Part shown: piece after piece, positions 18,721-31,390 of the stretch
Layout: every line of letters begins with the position of its first letter
How positions within the stretch are numbered: position 1 is the first letter of the stretch
Assembly (NCBI GenBank): GCA_012064415.1
Contig: SSNU01000124.1
Location: 98,444 to 151,960, forward strand
DNA length: 53,517 bases
From: Gyrodactylus bullatarudis
Taxonomy: Eukaryota; Platyhelminthes; Monogenea; Gyrodactylidea; Gyrodactylidae
Reading direction: 5' to 3'
Program-made: the position numbers and the translations under genes
Notes under the pieces: generated by a model
What the model was told of the DNA's origin: nothing
Database searches by the model: none
The model's input: only the letters and a program-made list of their open reading frames with translations

Positions 18721-21700
18721 AAATTTCACGACATTCTGGATTAGACTTTCCGTTTCTCGCGTTATTTTTTTCAGTCTTTTATTCCAACATAATCTTTAGT
18801 CTTATTCAAGTTCATTGAAATTTTGTCCATAAAGTAGAAACTAAATTCTCATTTTTTGCAGAAAACTTGGTAAACCGTGAGATATAGACTATTAAAATTT
18901 TACCGAGAAATTAATTTTTATCAATTTATGATTTTAGATTACCAAAATTCCATTTGTGAGATCTAATTCTGTTGTATGCTATAATCATAAAATAACGTCG
19001 GAAACTGAAACAGAAATTACATATTAAAAGTCTGAGTAATTAAAATAGGAATAGAATTATATAACCTTCTAAATAGGTATTAAAATTTTGATTTTAATCT
19101 CTTTTTACGAATTCGGAAGCCTTTATCTAACACACATGATGTATTCTTCATCAGCTCTTTTTAAAGTGTTCCAAGAAATTCTCTTCTCGCTTTCTTAGGA
19201 TTTTTTATTTGGCTGAACTATTCCAAGCTAAATAGCACAAACGCATTTGAGTCAGCAATATCTATCATGTTCCAGAAAAGTTTAAGGGGCTAAGGTTTTA
19301 CTTTTACACAAATAATTTTTGACAAAATGATCCGATACATCCACTCAACCTTTAGTAGAATTTTAGTATGAAATAACTTCGGGAGTCTCGAATTGATAAA
19401 ACAAGGACTTTCATTATCGAATTGGATTAATTGTTTTATTTCTTTGAATCTAGGATAAGTCACAGACTCTTCGACTTCTATTGAGCCTTATTCAACGTCC
19501 CACAATTCTTCTAACTATATGTTCTTCTGATTAGGTACTCCAAATTAAAGACATATATCTCAGATCTCATTTCTTGAGAGACTCCAAAAAATAGGTCTTG
19601 ATTAGAAATGGTTTATCGATAAAATGAAAAAAAGATGTCAGCATTTGAAAAATAGATTGTTATTATTAGTTACGTCACGAAAAAAAATAGCAATTGGCAT
19701 AAAAAACACTGGGATCATTCTGACCTCAGATAACCATTTACGTAAAAAAAATTTTTTAGAAGTATCGTGAAAAAAAGCATTACATACCTGAAATAATAGA
19801 AAGAAGATTACAAGATGTACATTTCTTCAAGGTTCTTCATTTGTGTCACTTGAATAAAGATAAAGGATTATAGAATTATTTTAAATACAACTTTCAATTG
19901 TTTATTATTGTAATTTTGATTAATGAGGTCATTCAGTTTTCTTCTTACATCATTAATGAAAATTGTGGTTTCCCCAGCTTCGTTTTCTCTTTAACAACAT
20001 ATTTAGTATAATGATAATGACGAAATATCCAAAATCGACCGAATCAGAAAGATGTAAGGAATCAAATTATCCATTATTTTATGAGTCTTATGATGAAGAT
20101 ACAATCTAGATAATAAAGTATGTCTTCTTGTGATAAAAATCCTAGTTTGATGACAAATTATTCTCATTTCAAATAATTTCTTGGCTCTTTTATAAATGTT
20201 ACGCTCCATAATTTCTAATTTTTTTCATGAAATCTAGCCTTTCTACCCCTGTATCGTCGAATTTACTTTCATCTGAAAGAAAATCCAACCCTTCTTTATA
20301 ATAGTCATCTTTATACACACATCTGATTTTTTTTGGAAAAACAAATGTTTAGTTTAGAACCTAACTCAAATATTCTTGATGAAGTTCGTAAATATTATCG
20401 TTCAAATTTTTTTTTTTAATAAAAAGTTGCATGCTTTCAAAATTGCGTTGGGGTCAAACTGACCCCAATTAAACTTATATCTAAAAATTAATTCATTTCA
20501 GATTAATTTGTCTAAGTTTTTTTAATTCAAAATATCTACCACAAAATTTCCAAATTTGATATACTTGTATTTAATTGATTGATAGTTTCTCGTCCTCCCA
20601 TTTGTTCAAAAAGCATGATTCAGATATATAACCAAGTCGTTAAGGATGGTTAGATCAGATTGGGAAATAAAATGGGTTCCTCAATTTTAATTAATTTAGT
20701 CAATGTATTCTCCTTACCTGTAATTATTTATTTTCTTAAGAGATAGAAAATAATCAGAGAACTACAGTTAAAAGAGTTTGATATAACTAAAATAACCATT
20801 AAGTTAGAAATAATTAAAATTCTCTGGTAAAAATTTGACAAAAATTATCAATCATTATTCAAGTTATTTCTTCTTAAAGAATGATTGGGTGAGTTAAGAA
20901 TGATTGATTCTAAAATAAATTAATTAATTGATTGTAAGTAAAATACTGCAGATAATCAGATGAAGTTGATGCAGATTATAAATTCATGTTGTCTTTCTGA
21001 AGGGGAATTTTGTTTTTAAAGGCGAACATTGGATATTATTGGAGAGTTTTTTTAATCATGCACATTTTATACCACATATGTGATATATCTAATTCTCTTA
21101 TTGATTCATACATACAGTGGACAAAAATCAATATTAGATTTTACTAGGATTGACCTTTTAAAAACGAATGCATTCTAAAGTCATGTTTTTATTAATATTC
21201 ATTATCTCACAGATCTGTAAGAAGTATCAAGTTCGTTTTACTTAAAATTAGTTATTTTAATATTTGTTTTGAAAAAATAATTAAATTCAAAATATCAAAT
21301 TAAAAAAAAATTAAATTATTTTCAAAGTCATGTTATTTGTTAAAATAATCTTCAAAGTGGCAAGAATGTGTGAGTTTTATCTCTTTTGTGTTGAATCTGG
21401 AAAGTATGCAATTTCAAAGATTGTGAGTCTCAAAAGCATTCAGATTAGGTTTAAAATTGAAATTAAATATAATCTGAAAAATAAATAAATTAACAAAATA
21501 AACTTCTACGTATATTAATCTTTCATTAAGATTCAGTGAAAAGGATCTAAAATAAGTTTCATGATAATATTTATTGCGTACTTCTATGAATGAACTTATT
21601 TGCAGCAAAAGTTTTGAATTTGGAGAGGAAATTAAGTTCAGTTGACATTTCTTCATCGTTGATTTTTCATATGATGAGGAAATCTCTATGTGTGTGTCCG

Positions 21701-21970
21701 TTCGTAGGATTTATAAGGTTGAAAAAACTTGAAACATGAAATATTAATTTCATAATAGTAAAACATAAATAGGCCTTTTTTAATATTTTATCTGAATAAC
21801 TAACATTTCAACCTCTTCAAAGTTAATTTTATGAGAAATTTTATTAAAAATGTGTCTAAAAACATAGGATTTAGATCAATTTTAGCTTAAGATTCTTTAC
21901 GTTCATTAATTCATGTTTTAATTCACTGATCTATGGGATGTTGGGCATGAGAAACTAAAATTTATATTGA
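18721..21970. other. AT-rich spacer, nothing firm
   Basis: No frame with known motifs. A lone Tc1-like end (tacagtggacaaaaatc) occurs near 21113 without a partner. Confidence 0.4.
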
Positions 21971-21971
21971 A

Positions 21972-22190
21972 TAAAAAAAGTTATTCTAGTAAAATGATTA
22001 ATAGTTTTAGAGATCAAATCAAGATATCCAAATAGTAATAGTGCTTGAACGTAACTTAAAATTAGCTAATATAAACAAGAAATTTGATTTTAAAGTTGTT
22101 TATAAAAATAATATAACAAGTAAATACTCTGTAAAGTGACACGAATAGTTTGAAAAAAGGAGTTGACTCTATATATATACCATTTCTGCC
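21972..22190 (+). pseudogene. PLE linker fragment and dispersed block
   Basis: Frames read KSYSSKMINSFRDQIKI and FDFKVVYKNNIT, matching the pre-GIY-YIG linker of the copies at 15890 and 52300-52700. It is followed by ctgtaaagtgacacgaat..agttgactctata, a block repeated at 34194-34240 and inverted near 25010-25060. Confidence 0.55.
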
Positions 22191-22694
22191 CCAAATTTCA
22201 TCACATTTGAACTAATAGTATTCGACTAATGTTAGGCCAATCAGAATAAAGCAATTTTCTTCCTAAAAATTCTCAAAGCTCCAAAATTGTTTTTACTATC
22301 AGATTCCTAAATTTACAATATACTAATGAAAATTTTGTAGATGTTCTTAATATTTGGTTCTGATTTTTATTCAGTTTAAATCATCTTTCTATCATGCCAG
22401 GAAAAGGCTCTAGCAAAAACAGCTAAACTAAATATCATTTATACTTAATTGTAGTACTACAGTTAATTACACACATCATGGCTCGCTGGATGAATTATTT
22501 TCATACCAAATCTATATTTAAACCTCTCTGCTCCTTATCAGGTTGACTAATAATATGCAAGAAAACCAACAACCAATAGAATTTGAGTATTTTCCTAACC
22601 AATTTTTCTTCCACTTCTCACCAACTCTAGACTATGAACATACCACATTTTATGTAAAAATAAATTAATTTATTCATTAAAATCAAAAATATCA

Positions 22695-22925
22695 TCAATT
22701 TTTTTCTTTTTCAATTTCACGCCAAATTTTGGTTTCGGTAAACTGTTTGAGCATACCATTCTTCTTGCGAGATCTTAGAGAGTTAAATATTATATTCATT
22801 TCTCGATTTATGCCTATTGGCTTTTCTTCATTTGTAATATCAACAAGTTTTAAACTTCTGAAGCAGTTTACAATTGTCTTCGTCAACGTTATCCCACACT
22901 AGAATATTAAATATTATTAACGCAT
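22695..22925 (-). pseudogene. pogo/Tigger transposase C-terminal fragment
   Basis: The minus strand reads ILVWDNV in one frame, then TKTIVNCFRSLKLVDI in the next. This matches the end of the pogo/Tigger DDE domain (consensus aWd.Vt..TI.NCFrkagf). About 60 more residues follow to the stop. The catalytic region is absent. Confidence 0.6.
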
Positions 22926-23142
22926 AAAATTAAGGTTCTTAAATCACTACTTCTCACAAACTCTAGACGGCTCAACTTCACTTTAGGGGAACCGTGATTT
23001 TATATAATAAATATCCGTCACTTCTCATGAGTAAACCTGAAAATTAATAACTTAAATTATAATCAACTAAGATGTAAGTTATTCCATAAATTTTCAAAAT
23101 GCTTAACTTCTCAAGGTCAATCAAATATTTGAAAAGAAAGTT

Positions 23143-23431
23143 CTATTGAGAAATAAATATTTTTATTGAAAAGTATAAATATTCTGAGATTGCATGGAGG
23201 GTAGCCTGAAAAATACTACTGTTCCTTCGGAATAGATACATCATCAAATAATTATTTAATAAATTCTTCCTCTTATTACGGACATTTCCTGTGTCTCTCT
23301 TGGCTGCTCCCCAAATAGACTCAATGCGGTTGGTATGGTATCCTTGTTTATTCACAAACTCATATTCATGAAAAACTTTTTTGTGGTCGTATCCCTCTTG
23401 ACTGAGTTTCTTCCCAAAAGATAAACCAATC
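23143..23431 (-). pseudogene. Merlin (ISXO2/IS1016-like) transposase fragment
   Basis: The minus frame reads EEWIGLSFGKKLSQEGYDHKKV, then EFVNKQGYHTNRIESIWGAAKR. The GxHTNxIExxW signature is the last catalytic block of the ISXO2-like DDE domain used by Merlin elements. The frame is open from the palindrome border at 23431 to the stop at 23143. The N-terminal half is missing, apparently cut at the palindrome. Confidence 0.75.
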
Positions 23432-23449
23432 CATTCTTCAACTCAAGTT

Positions 23450-23733
23450 GCTAATAATGATCAGATGCAAATCCAAAAAGCGAGCAAATCGAGCAAGTAG
23501 TGGAAACTATGTCTCAATGCAATCAAGTCAGTTCTGCCCCAGCAACAATTGCAAGTGAGAATTCAAGTTCAAAAGAAGAGAAGCTAACGGATGTTAGTAA
23601 TCAAATCAATTCTCAACCTGTAATTAGTATGAACCGAGAGGAATCAAAAATTGTTGCTTATCTAAAAAGAGGGAAGAAACAGAAACGATTCAGTGGGCAA
23701 TTATCGTTGGACGAGTTTGTGATAAGAAGATAA
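23450..23733 (+). pseudogene. PLE ORF C-terminal fragment, left arm
   Basis: An open frame gives SSTQVANN, then VETMSQCNQVSSAPATIAS, and ends KRGKKQKRFSGQLSLDEF plus five residues. It aligns with the end of the ORF at 51540-51873 (VESTSQSNQ, SAPAT, NQINSQPVIS). It lacks RT and nuclease. The tail has a basic cluster followed by QLSLDEFV near the stop. Confidence 0.7.
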
Positions 23734-24592
23734 TTATAATTTGAAATATCAATTAGCCTTGGTGACAAATTTTAACCCATTAAATCAAAAATCCAATGAG
23801 ATTATAACCAATCAGAGGAATTTGTACATTTTCTTTATTTTCTCTATAAATATCGAGCCGGTGTAATAGTCTTACAAGATCCGGTGAAATATAAGCTTTA
23901 TCACTAATTAGATAAAAATAAACGTACATTTTCATATACGTCCGGATAACTGGAAATATTCATCAATTAAAATTTTAACAAAATAATTATATTTTAAAGA
24001 GATATGTACATTTCGCCAGGTCTCGTCAGTCTCAATTCCTGGTTCAATATTTAATAAAAATTGTTATAATGAGTTGTCTATGAATGAAATCGTAAAAATT
24101 TTCTTGAGTAACTCCAATTGATGAAAAACCAAAAAGCGATTGGCCCAATTGATTTTTAATTTTTCTTTTCTACCTGAATACTAGAAAAGTTTTTTGGTTT
24201 TTCATCAATTGGAGTTACTCAAGAAAATTTTTACGATTTCATTCATAGACAACTCATTATAACAATTTTTATTAAATATTGAACCAGGAATTGAGACTGA
24301 CGAGACCTGGCGAAATGTACATATCTCTTTAAAATATAATTATTTTGTTAAAATTTTAATTGATGAATATTTCCAGTTATCCGGACGTATATGAAAATGT
24401 ACGTTTATTTTTATCTAATTAGTGATAAAGCTTATATTTCACCGGATCTTGTAAGACTATTACACCGGCTCGATATTTATAGAGAAAATAAAGAAAATGT
24501 ACAAATTCCTCTGATTGGTTATAATCTCATTGGATTTTTGATTTAATGGGTTAAAATTTGTCACCAAGGCTAATTGATATTTCAAATTATAA

Positions 24593-24876
24593 TTATCTTC
24601 TTATCACAAACTCGTCCAACGATAATTGCCCACTGAATCGTTTCTGTTTCTTCCCTCTTTTTAGATAAGCAACAATTTTTGATTCCTCTCGGTTCATACT
24701 AATTACAGGTTGAGAATTGATTTGATTACTAACATCCGTTAGCTTCTCTTCTTTTGAACTTGAATTCTCACTTGCAATTGTTGCTGGGGCAGAACTGACT
24801 TGATTGCATTGAGACATAGTTTCCACTACTTGCTCGATTTGCTCGCTTTTTGGATTTGCATCTGATCATTATTAGC
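24593..24876 (-). pseudogene. PLE ORF C-terminal fragment, right arm
   Basis: This is the inverted, identical copy of 23450-23733. Its translated product is the same residue for residue. Confidence 0.7.
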
Positions 24877-24894
24877 AACTTGAGTTGAAGAATG

Positions 24895-26010
24895 AACTCA
24901 CTCATTAAAAATCCAAATTAAGACAATTAGACAAAATGGACAATCATCAGCAAGATATAGTAAATTACAATCTATTCAAAAAGATCGAGTTGTGCTGTGA
25001 ACACAAAATATATGAGGTCAACTTCCATTTTCACACAAGTCGAGTCACTTTACAAAACTTTTACCTGTAGTATTTTCGATACTTTTCCAAAAAAATAATT
25101 TTTTTTATTATAAAACTTTTTTAATACGGGCTTCTACTTTTTGATTCTTACATTTCCAGGAGAATAAAATTCATCAAAAATGTGATCTCTATTCTTTTTA
25201 ACTAAATTATTTTTAGTTTTTTTCTATCGTGTATGACGATAGGAAGAAGCGTACATATTAGCGAACTATCAGTTTTATCTATAACTGCCAAGGGTTGCTA
25301 GTCTCTAATGGGACTAATAATTTTCCTTCTTAAGAGATAATAATCCAATGTAAGACAAAGAAAGAATTCGGAATATCTTTATTCATTAACTTTTTGTATC
25401 TATGATTACTATTATTGATACAGGAAAAAATAAAATTATAATATAAAAAGGCATGAGACATCATTTATAGGAAAAAACTAGCGCATTTTGTCACTCATTT
25501 TCGCTTGAAAATGTATTTTTGTTGAAAATGGAAACTCAGGTTCGTCATCATTAAATAAAGAATGCTATATTTCTAATTGTTATTTAATCGACGATAGAAA
25601 TCTAATTAATTTTTTATAAGGATGTATTTACTGTATAGAATATTTATATAGACGTATACACCGGTAAGTTAAATTTTCCAATATATCTGTAACCGAAATA
25701 CCCCGAATTAGTATAAAGCTAGTATAAGCCCTGATATTTTCTAAGTTCATTGTTTGTATTAATTTTCTAATAGATAAAAAAATCATGATAATTTTAAAGC
25801 AGAACTTATTATTTTTTCAATAAAATTTTCCTTTCTTATATGCTTGCTTACTTATATGATGTGGTGTATAAAACTTATATCATATAAGATGTAGTATAGT
25901 ATATATAGTTTTAAAATATTGTTTATAGTCTTTGAATGAATAGGGTTTATTATTTTTCACTTAAGAGGGGGAGGAGCAAATTCAAACTTATTCAGAAATT
26001 TAGTAAAAAG
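24895..26010. other. AT-rich spacer
   Basis: The only structure seen is an inverted copy of the ctgtaaagtgac block at about 25010-25065. Confidence 0.45.
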
Positions 26011-26016
26011 AAATAG

Positions 26017-26190
26017 GCTGAATATTTGATCGTTTTTATTTCGGGCATACTCTTCAGCCTCTTAAATACCATATATTTATAATTACAAACCAAACAAAAA
26101 TGTTAGGATGATTGGCTCTCATTTTTGGTGGGGTTTTTGTATATTGTCTCTTCTTTTACATTTTGTGACTCCTAATTTATAATTGTTGAT
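26017..26190 (-). mobile_element. PLE-B 3' tail, old copy with hammerhead remnant
   Basis: The minus strand shows a CTGAAGA core (26051-26057), a GTATGCCC helix II segment and GAAA (26039-26042), followed upstream by agagccaatcatcc, which matches 41380-41400. The cleavage side and helix I pairing are damaged. Confidence 0.55.
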
Positions 26191-28184
26191 ACAGTCAAGT
26201 CTGGTGTGTACAATTGGTTGTGGGATATATTGTGCGAGTAATCATACTCTAGATAAATGTATCTTATCATTGATGATGTAAAAGTTTTATTTGCAATAAG
26301 ATATTTAAACTATAATTTTGAGATTTTCTACATATAATGCAACTCAAATTTAATTTTAAAAAAACTGAAACTATCTTGAGGTTTCATCTATTAGGTTGAA
26401 TGAAGGTGATTTTATTGTTTTCTTTATCTGAAGTTCTGATTCAGCTCAAATTTCTTACCTCTCCTACCCTTTTTGGTACATGCCCTTTAGCATAAACAAC
26501 ATAAGCCTATTCAATATACCAGTGACTTGTCTGAAGTGTAATGAAAACATTTAACCCCTCTGCCTTTTTTGAAAGTGCTGTTTCACAGTGTATAATTTAT
26601 AAAAAAATTATTCAATCACATTTCAGGTCTTGAATCATATAAATTGAACCAGGATTTTATGGAATTAAAACAGCATACGCGTAAAACTTTAAATAAAAAT
26701 TAAATAGCGGTTTTATAAAATTAATTTTGCAGAAAAAAGTCTGGGGCAAAAATATAATTTTACTCACATTAAGTACTTTTTGGAATATCTAGTAAAAGTA
26801 AAATAAAAATTATTAGTCTTTATTTTAAAAATGTCAAATTTACAGACTATGGAAGAATAAGTTGTTGAGCTCGTTTATCAAAAAACAATGTTCTTCCATT
26901 TTTCGGACGACGACGATTCTTGTTGATGCGGAAAATTAAATTTTATATTTTTTACAAAAGGCTTTAGCCTAGCAAATAGAATTCAAATAGTTCCAAATTT
27001 ATTAGTTTTCCACTTTCGATTCGATATAAAATTACATGCCTACCATAAAGAGCAGAGGGGTTAAATATTTTCGTTACCCTTCAGTCGTCCAAAGTGTAAT
27101 TAATTCAGAACACTTTAGGCACAACATATGTTATTATATTTTTTCAAAATTTCAATTCAGAAATAATTTTAGTAACCCCACTAAAATAAGTATTTCATAT
27201 TTTTTGGTTTTTTATTAATCCGGGAATATAACGCATATAGAGGTGAGGGACCCGTTTTTTTCATTCTGTTCTAATCATCCCTCACAGCCATAGTCATACA
27301 CCAAGATGAGGCTTATTTTGAATCAGTGGTAGGGCGAAAAACTGTCAACCATTAAATACTAAACCAAATACACACTTATGATTCTTGTTCGTGACTAACA
27401 GATGAAGCTATCAATGCACTTTTCCAGTCATTAACAGCATCAGAAAGTATAAATATCCACGACGATGATTAATCATTATAAAAATCAGATTTTTTGTTTA
27501 AATTATAGAGGAATTAACTCTTTGTTTGATGATTTATTAAGAGGGAAATCGGTTAAATAGCCCATAATTATCATTCATACAATCGAATCTCATTGGTTAT
27601 TATTTTAGAGGCACATATATATTGAAAACTTTGAGCTCTTAAATAAACATGATTTCATAGGAATAATAAAATGTTTTTGTAAGTATTTTCAAATTTAAAA
27701 TGTTCGTAATATAGTGAAGAATTGTTTAAGTATAATGTTTCCGGGGTAGCCTAAAAACAGATATCGAGAATCTCAACAACCAATCGAAATCGATTATTTT
27801 CACTTTTACATTTTCTCTTCTTTTTTTCAAATTCTACTGAATAAGAAATTGTAAGCTTACTTTTAAAGATTTGATGCTAATTAGAAAGAGCTTTTTCTGA
27901 TCAAATCTGTTTTAGCTTTTAAGGGTATTTATTGCGACATGAACCTGTTGAGATATGCTTATGAAGCAAAATAAATTTAAATTCTATGAAACAAACACCA
28001 TTCGATACAGAGTGAAAAGTTCTTCGATGAACCTAAGTTTAATGTAAAGAAGCGTTGTTGAATAATGATAGCGAACCCCTTTATTCAAACTAGTAGAGGG
28101 GGAATTTAGACCCCTTTATTCACATTAGGGGATGGTGATTGTTATCATTATTCACCAAAAGAAGAAAAGGAAGGGTTTTGATTA
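26191..28184. other. AT-rich spacer with one weak inverted repeat
   Basis: About 40 bases at 26535-26575 (with tttaacccctctgc) recur inverted at 27047-27090. No ORF of interest between them. Confidence 0.4.
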
Positions 28185-28656
28185 ATGCTAATTAGAAGAG
28201 CAATGGTTTCGTTTAATGTTAGTTCCTTGTTTACCAACGTATCACATGAAGAAACTGTTGAGTTTATCAGTGAAAAACTTAATGAATTTGCGTATATATA
28301 TAGTATTCCTCCAAACATGGTATCATAACTTATCATGATGGATGTGTGAATATTCAATTCCGATTTGGTAAGTACTTTAGAAAAATAAATATAGTCGCAA
28401 TGTGGAGTCCGATTTACCCTTTGCTTGCTGACTTATTTTTTGCATCTCTTGAATCCCGTTAGATGAAACATTGATGATACGTTTTTGGTCCTCGATGGTA
28501 ATAACAACAATGATGTAATGATTTTAAACCTAAATACACCAAAATGTCAATTTTACGAGGGAAGACTAATATGATGATTCATTAAATATCAAAGATGTTT
28601 TTGTGACTAAAAAATTAAAGTTGCGCAGACAAGGATATACACGAAAGATTTGGTTC

Positions 28657-29895
28657 TAGGGACCCCCATTGCATTGCCTTGAACAATTACAAGTATCTGG
28701 AAACAATTAATTGATTGATAATGCTTTTTCAATTCCATTACTTGTTTGATTCAAGAATATTGCAATTACTTACAATTACTTGTTCAAATTCTAACTTTAA
28801 TAAGACTGACAAGCGAAAATAAATATAAAATTATTTATATTAATTATTTTATTTCAAATAGCTTATTTCTATACCAATTAATGAATATAATCATTTTAGC
28901 ATGTTCTGATGAAAGATTCGTTCGAAATTCTGTTATTAAATGCCTTGCTTTACTGAATATTCTCTCACTTGGTGAGGAAGAAGCTGGCTGGCTCAATATA
29001 TAACGGGCTAAATAAGCGAGTCTAGGAAACAAATTTTGTTTGGATCTCCACCATTTTAGAACATCCATGTCTTCCATATAGGATCTTTCATCCAAGTACC
29101 TCTTAATTTCAGTTCTCAGTGAACTTTTATTATTATTATTTTCATTCTTCTTGTAATTGAAAAGTTCGATATATCCAAGTTGCCTCGATTAAAATGAGCT
29201 TATTTTTATATTCTCCTTATTAAATTCTTGATTATTTGACTCTCCATAAGCATCATGTACTTTTTGACATTCATTGTAAATATTCTAAAAATATAAAAAA
29301 TAAATTGCTTACTAACTTTTTCTGAGTTTCATAGTACAATTCTGGTAAAACTTCATTTATGAGGCTTGGGGTTTTTCTAATTTTCTGGGATGGCATATAG
29401 AGATGAAATAGTTTTCTTAAAAATGGATCATCCAATGAACTGAACGAAATATTTTTATTCAAGCAAAACATCATGAGAAGAATTTCTGCTGAATCTTGTT
29501 TTACATCTTGTTCTTGGACGATTTTTTAAATCTGAATGAAACCTAGACATATGGTTCAGCATATGTGAGGTTTGACCATCAGTAGAAACTTCAATAGTTG
29601 CATTGGGCCTTTTTTCACCTTACAACTCCTCAAAATGAGACCAGACTTTGCTTATTTTTCTTTGTATATTTTCGAGTTCAAATGTTAACTAACCAATGTT
29701 TAATAAACAATGGGAAAAGAATTAGTCATTCAAGAAATATTGAATTAGCCAATCAGAATAAAGTATTACTAAGTACTTGTAATTCATTGGTCAATTACAA
29801 TTACTTGTTTACACTACCACAACAAGTAATTGAATTGATAAATACTTGTTTTCTTAAGCCTTGATTGGTACAATGCAATGCGATGGGTGTCCCTA
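28657..29895 (-). mobile_element. hAT DNA transposon with TIRs and TSD
   Basis: The ends are inverted: tagggaccccc..gcattgcctt at 28657 and the complement of aatgcaatgcgatgggtgtcccta ending at 29895. The bases just outside, tttggttc (left) and gttggttc (right), form an 8-base target duplication with one mismatch, the size expected of hAT. Inside, tracts with acaagtaattgaattga recur near both ends. The insertion interrupts a PLE ORF. Confidence 0.85.
28844..29660 (-). pseudogene. hAT transposase pseudogene
   Basis: The minus strand reads KVWSHFEEL and DGQTSHMLNHMSRFHSDLK (BED zinc finger, with its CxxC not visible), then MMFCLNKNISFSSLDDPFLR (catalytic domain start), then DVLKWWR..FPRLAYLARYIL and SPSERIFSKARHLITEFR (C-terminal hAT dimerisation domain). 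The middle of the catalytic domain is deleted and frames change at least twice. Confidence 0.85.
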
Positions 29896-30375
29896 GTTGG
29901 TTCCATCAAAATTTATCTCTTTTCTGTGCTTCAGTCTGGTTTGTCAAAAGGAGAATCTGATAAGAATAGAATTCTTCAAAATCGAATACTTAACTTCTAA
30001 AATAAATAAGGATTTAGACAAAAAAATTTTGAAGGGACTTCTCATGAAAGATAAGTATATTGAAGCATTTATCAACAAACATTCCAATCAAAGACTTTGA
30101 TAAAGAAGTTGAGGAATAAACTCCTATTCATTGAAGTTCCATTCGAAGATGATGCTGCCTATATATATTTGAATAACAGGCTGTTTGAAGCTATCCAAAA
30201 CAACTAAAATGATCCCAGACCTGAAAAAAGAATCGATTCCATGGATGGAAAAAAAGTTATACACTGTTTTAAATGTCCATGTTGCTCAACATATCTAGGA
30301 CAGAGTGTTAGACCAGTGAAAGCAAGAATCAAGGAGCATCTGCGAGTAGGCAACGTGGCTCTTAATTAGTTCCTC

Positions 30376-31300
30376 ATTAAAATCTGTTAATGAGATATTA
30401 CGATTAAAACTAAGTCATACATGTTTTTTATATGTATCGATAAATCAGAATTCTCACAAGATTACATCAGTTATAAACTCGAAAATCACTACTTATTATG
30501 GTAGACAAAGAGTTTATATTCAATGATGAGAAATCATGTAAAATGAATCGTAAATCCCAAATATAAGAATTGCCTTAGATATTGATTCGAACACTATAAA
30601 GTGCATCGACAAGCCTCTTCCCTAAGATAAATTGATTTCAAAATGATAGACTTTGATTAACTTTTCAAGACAAAATCAATTTATAACCGAATCATGGAAT
30701 GATATAAGTTTTCATTAGAATAATCAATATAGCTTTGCTTTATTCACATGAACAAACAGATCAACAACTTGGACTAGCTTTTGTTATTTTTTCAAATTTA
30801 CGTGAAAAGGTCAATAACATGGGTCAATTTCATTTTTTTATACAATTAAAAAAAACAAATCGAGATGGTGCTGAAAATAATTTTATTCTTCATTGAACTT
30901 GAGCTGTTTTCTACATTTCCTCTCTAGCATGTGTGGAGAATAAAAATATCTAGACATAAATACAGTATATTGAAAAGCCTCTCCCTTATCTTAAAATTAG
31001 ATCATTAAGTAGTACATGTAAATTTACCGTACAAGGTTTGAATTGATATGATCGCTTTGACAACTATATAAGAAATAATTTTTGTTATAAATATTTTACG
31101 ATAATATTGTAGAACTTCATCAAAAATATAATTTTATTGGTTTCTCAACTCTAAAGAACAAAATGAGATAGATAAACTAAAATTACTCCTTTCGTCAAAA
31201 GCAAAAGCAATTATCAGATTGTAGGCAAATTTAAATTTTCCCATCGAATCCTCTCCCTATTCCTAATGAGCAACCAATAGAAGAGCTCAAGTTAATGCAT
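30376..31300. other. AT-rich spacer, nothing recognised
   Basis: No motif or repeat found. Confidence 0.45.
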
Positions 31301-31390
31301 TTTGATATTATTTATATCTTTACCGGGGTAGAGCCTGAAGAGATCCGGCGAGATAGATAGTGCTAAAATATGCATCTTCATGAGTTCGAA
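31300..31390 (+). repeat. PLE tail remnant with damaged hammerhead
   Basis: ctttaccggggtagagcctgaagagatccggcgagatag has CTGAAGA and, eight bases on, GAGA in place of GAAA. The flanking CCGG/CCGG pair matches the alternative pairing of other PLE tails. No paired cleavage side found. Confidence 0.5.

Larger units (their letters stand above)
23432..24894. repeat. Large palindrome: 704-base arms, 55-base spacer
   Basis: Left arm 23432-24135, right arm 24191-24894. Paired positions always sum to 48326, so there is no indel between arms, and every stretch I compared was identical. Each arm is a PLE 3' end: last ORF codons, 3' flank, decayed hammerhead, then unique sequence toward the centre. The ORF ends point toward each other. 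It is either a recent fold-back duplication or an assembly or cloning artefact. Confidence 0.9.
28185..30375 (+). pseudogene. PLE pseudogene, split by a hAT element
   Basis: Blocks in order: FNVSSLFTNVSHEETVEFI (RT block 1), then YFRKINIVAMWSPIYPLLAD (block 4), IDDTFLVLDG (palm catalytic motif, Tyr replaced), LKLRRQGYTRKIWF just before the hAT insertion at 28657, and HQNLSLFCASVWFVKRRI just after it at 29896. Near 30250-30360 the frame reads HCFKCPCCSTYLGQSVRPVK and ARIKEHLRVGNVA, the GIY-YIG nuclease. It is the most complete set of PLE blocks in one copy here, though with many frameshifts. Confidence 0.85.

Noticed and set aside
21100..21140. Tc1-like terminal repeat tacagtggacaaaaatc
   Set aside because: No second end and no transposase remains nearby; too short to call.
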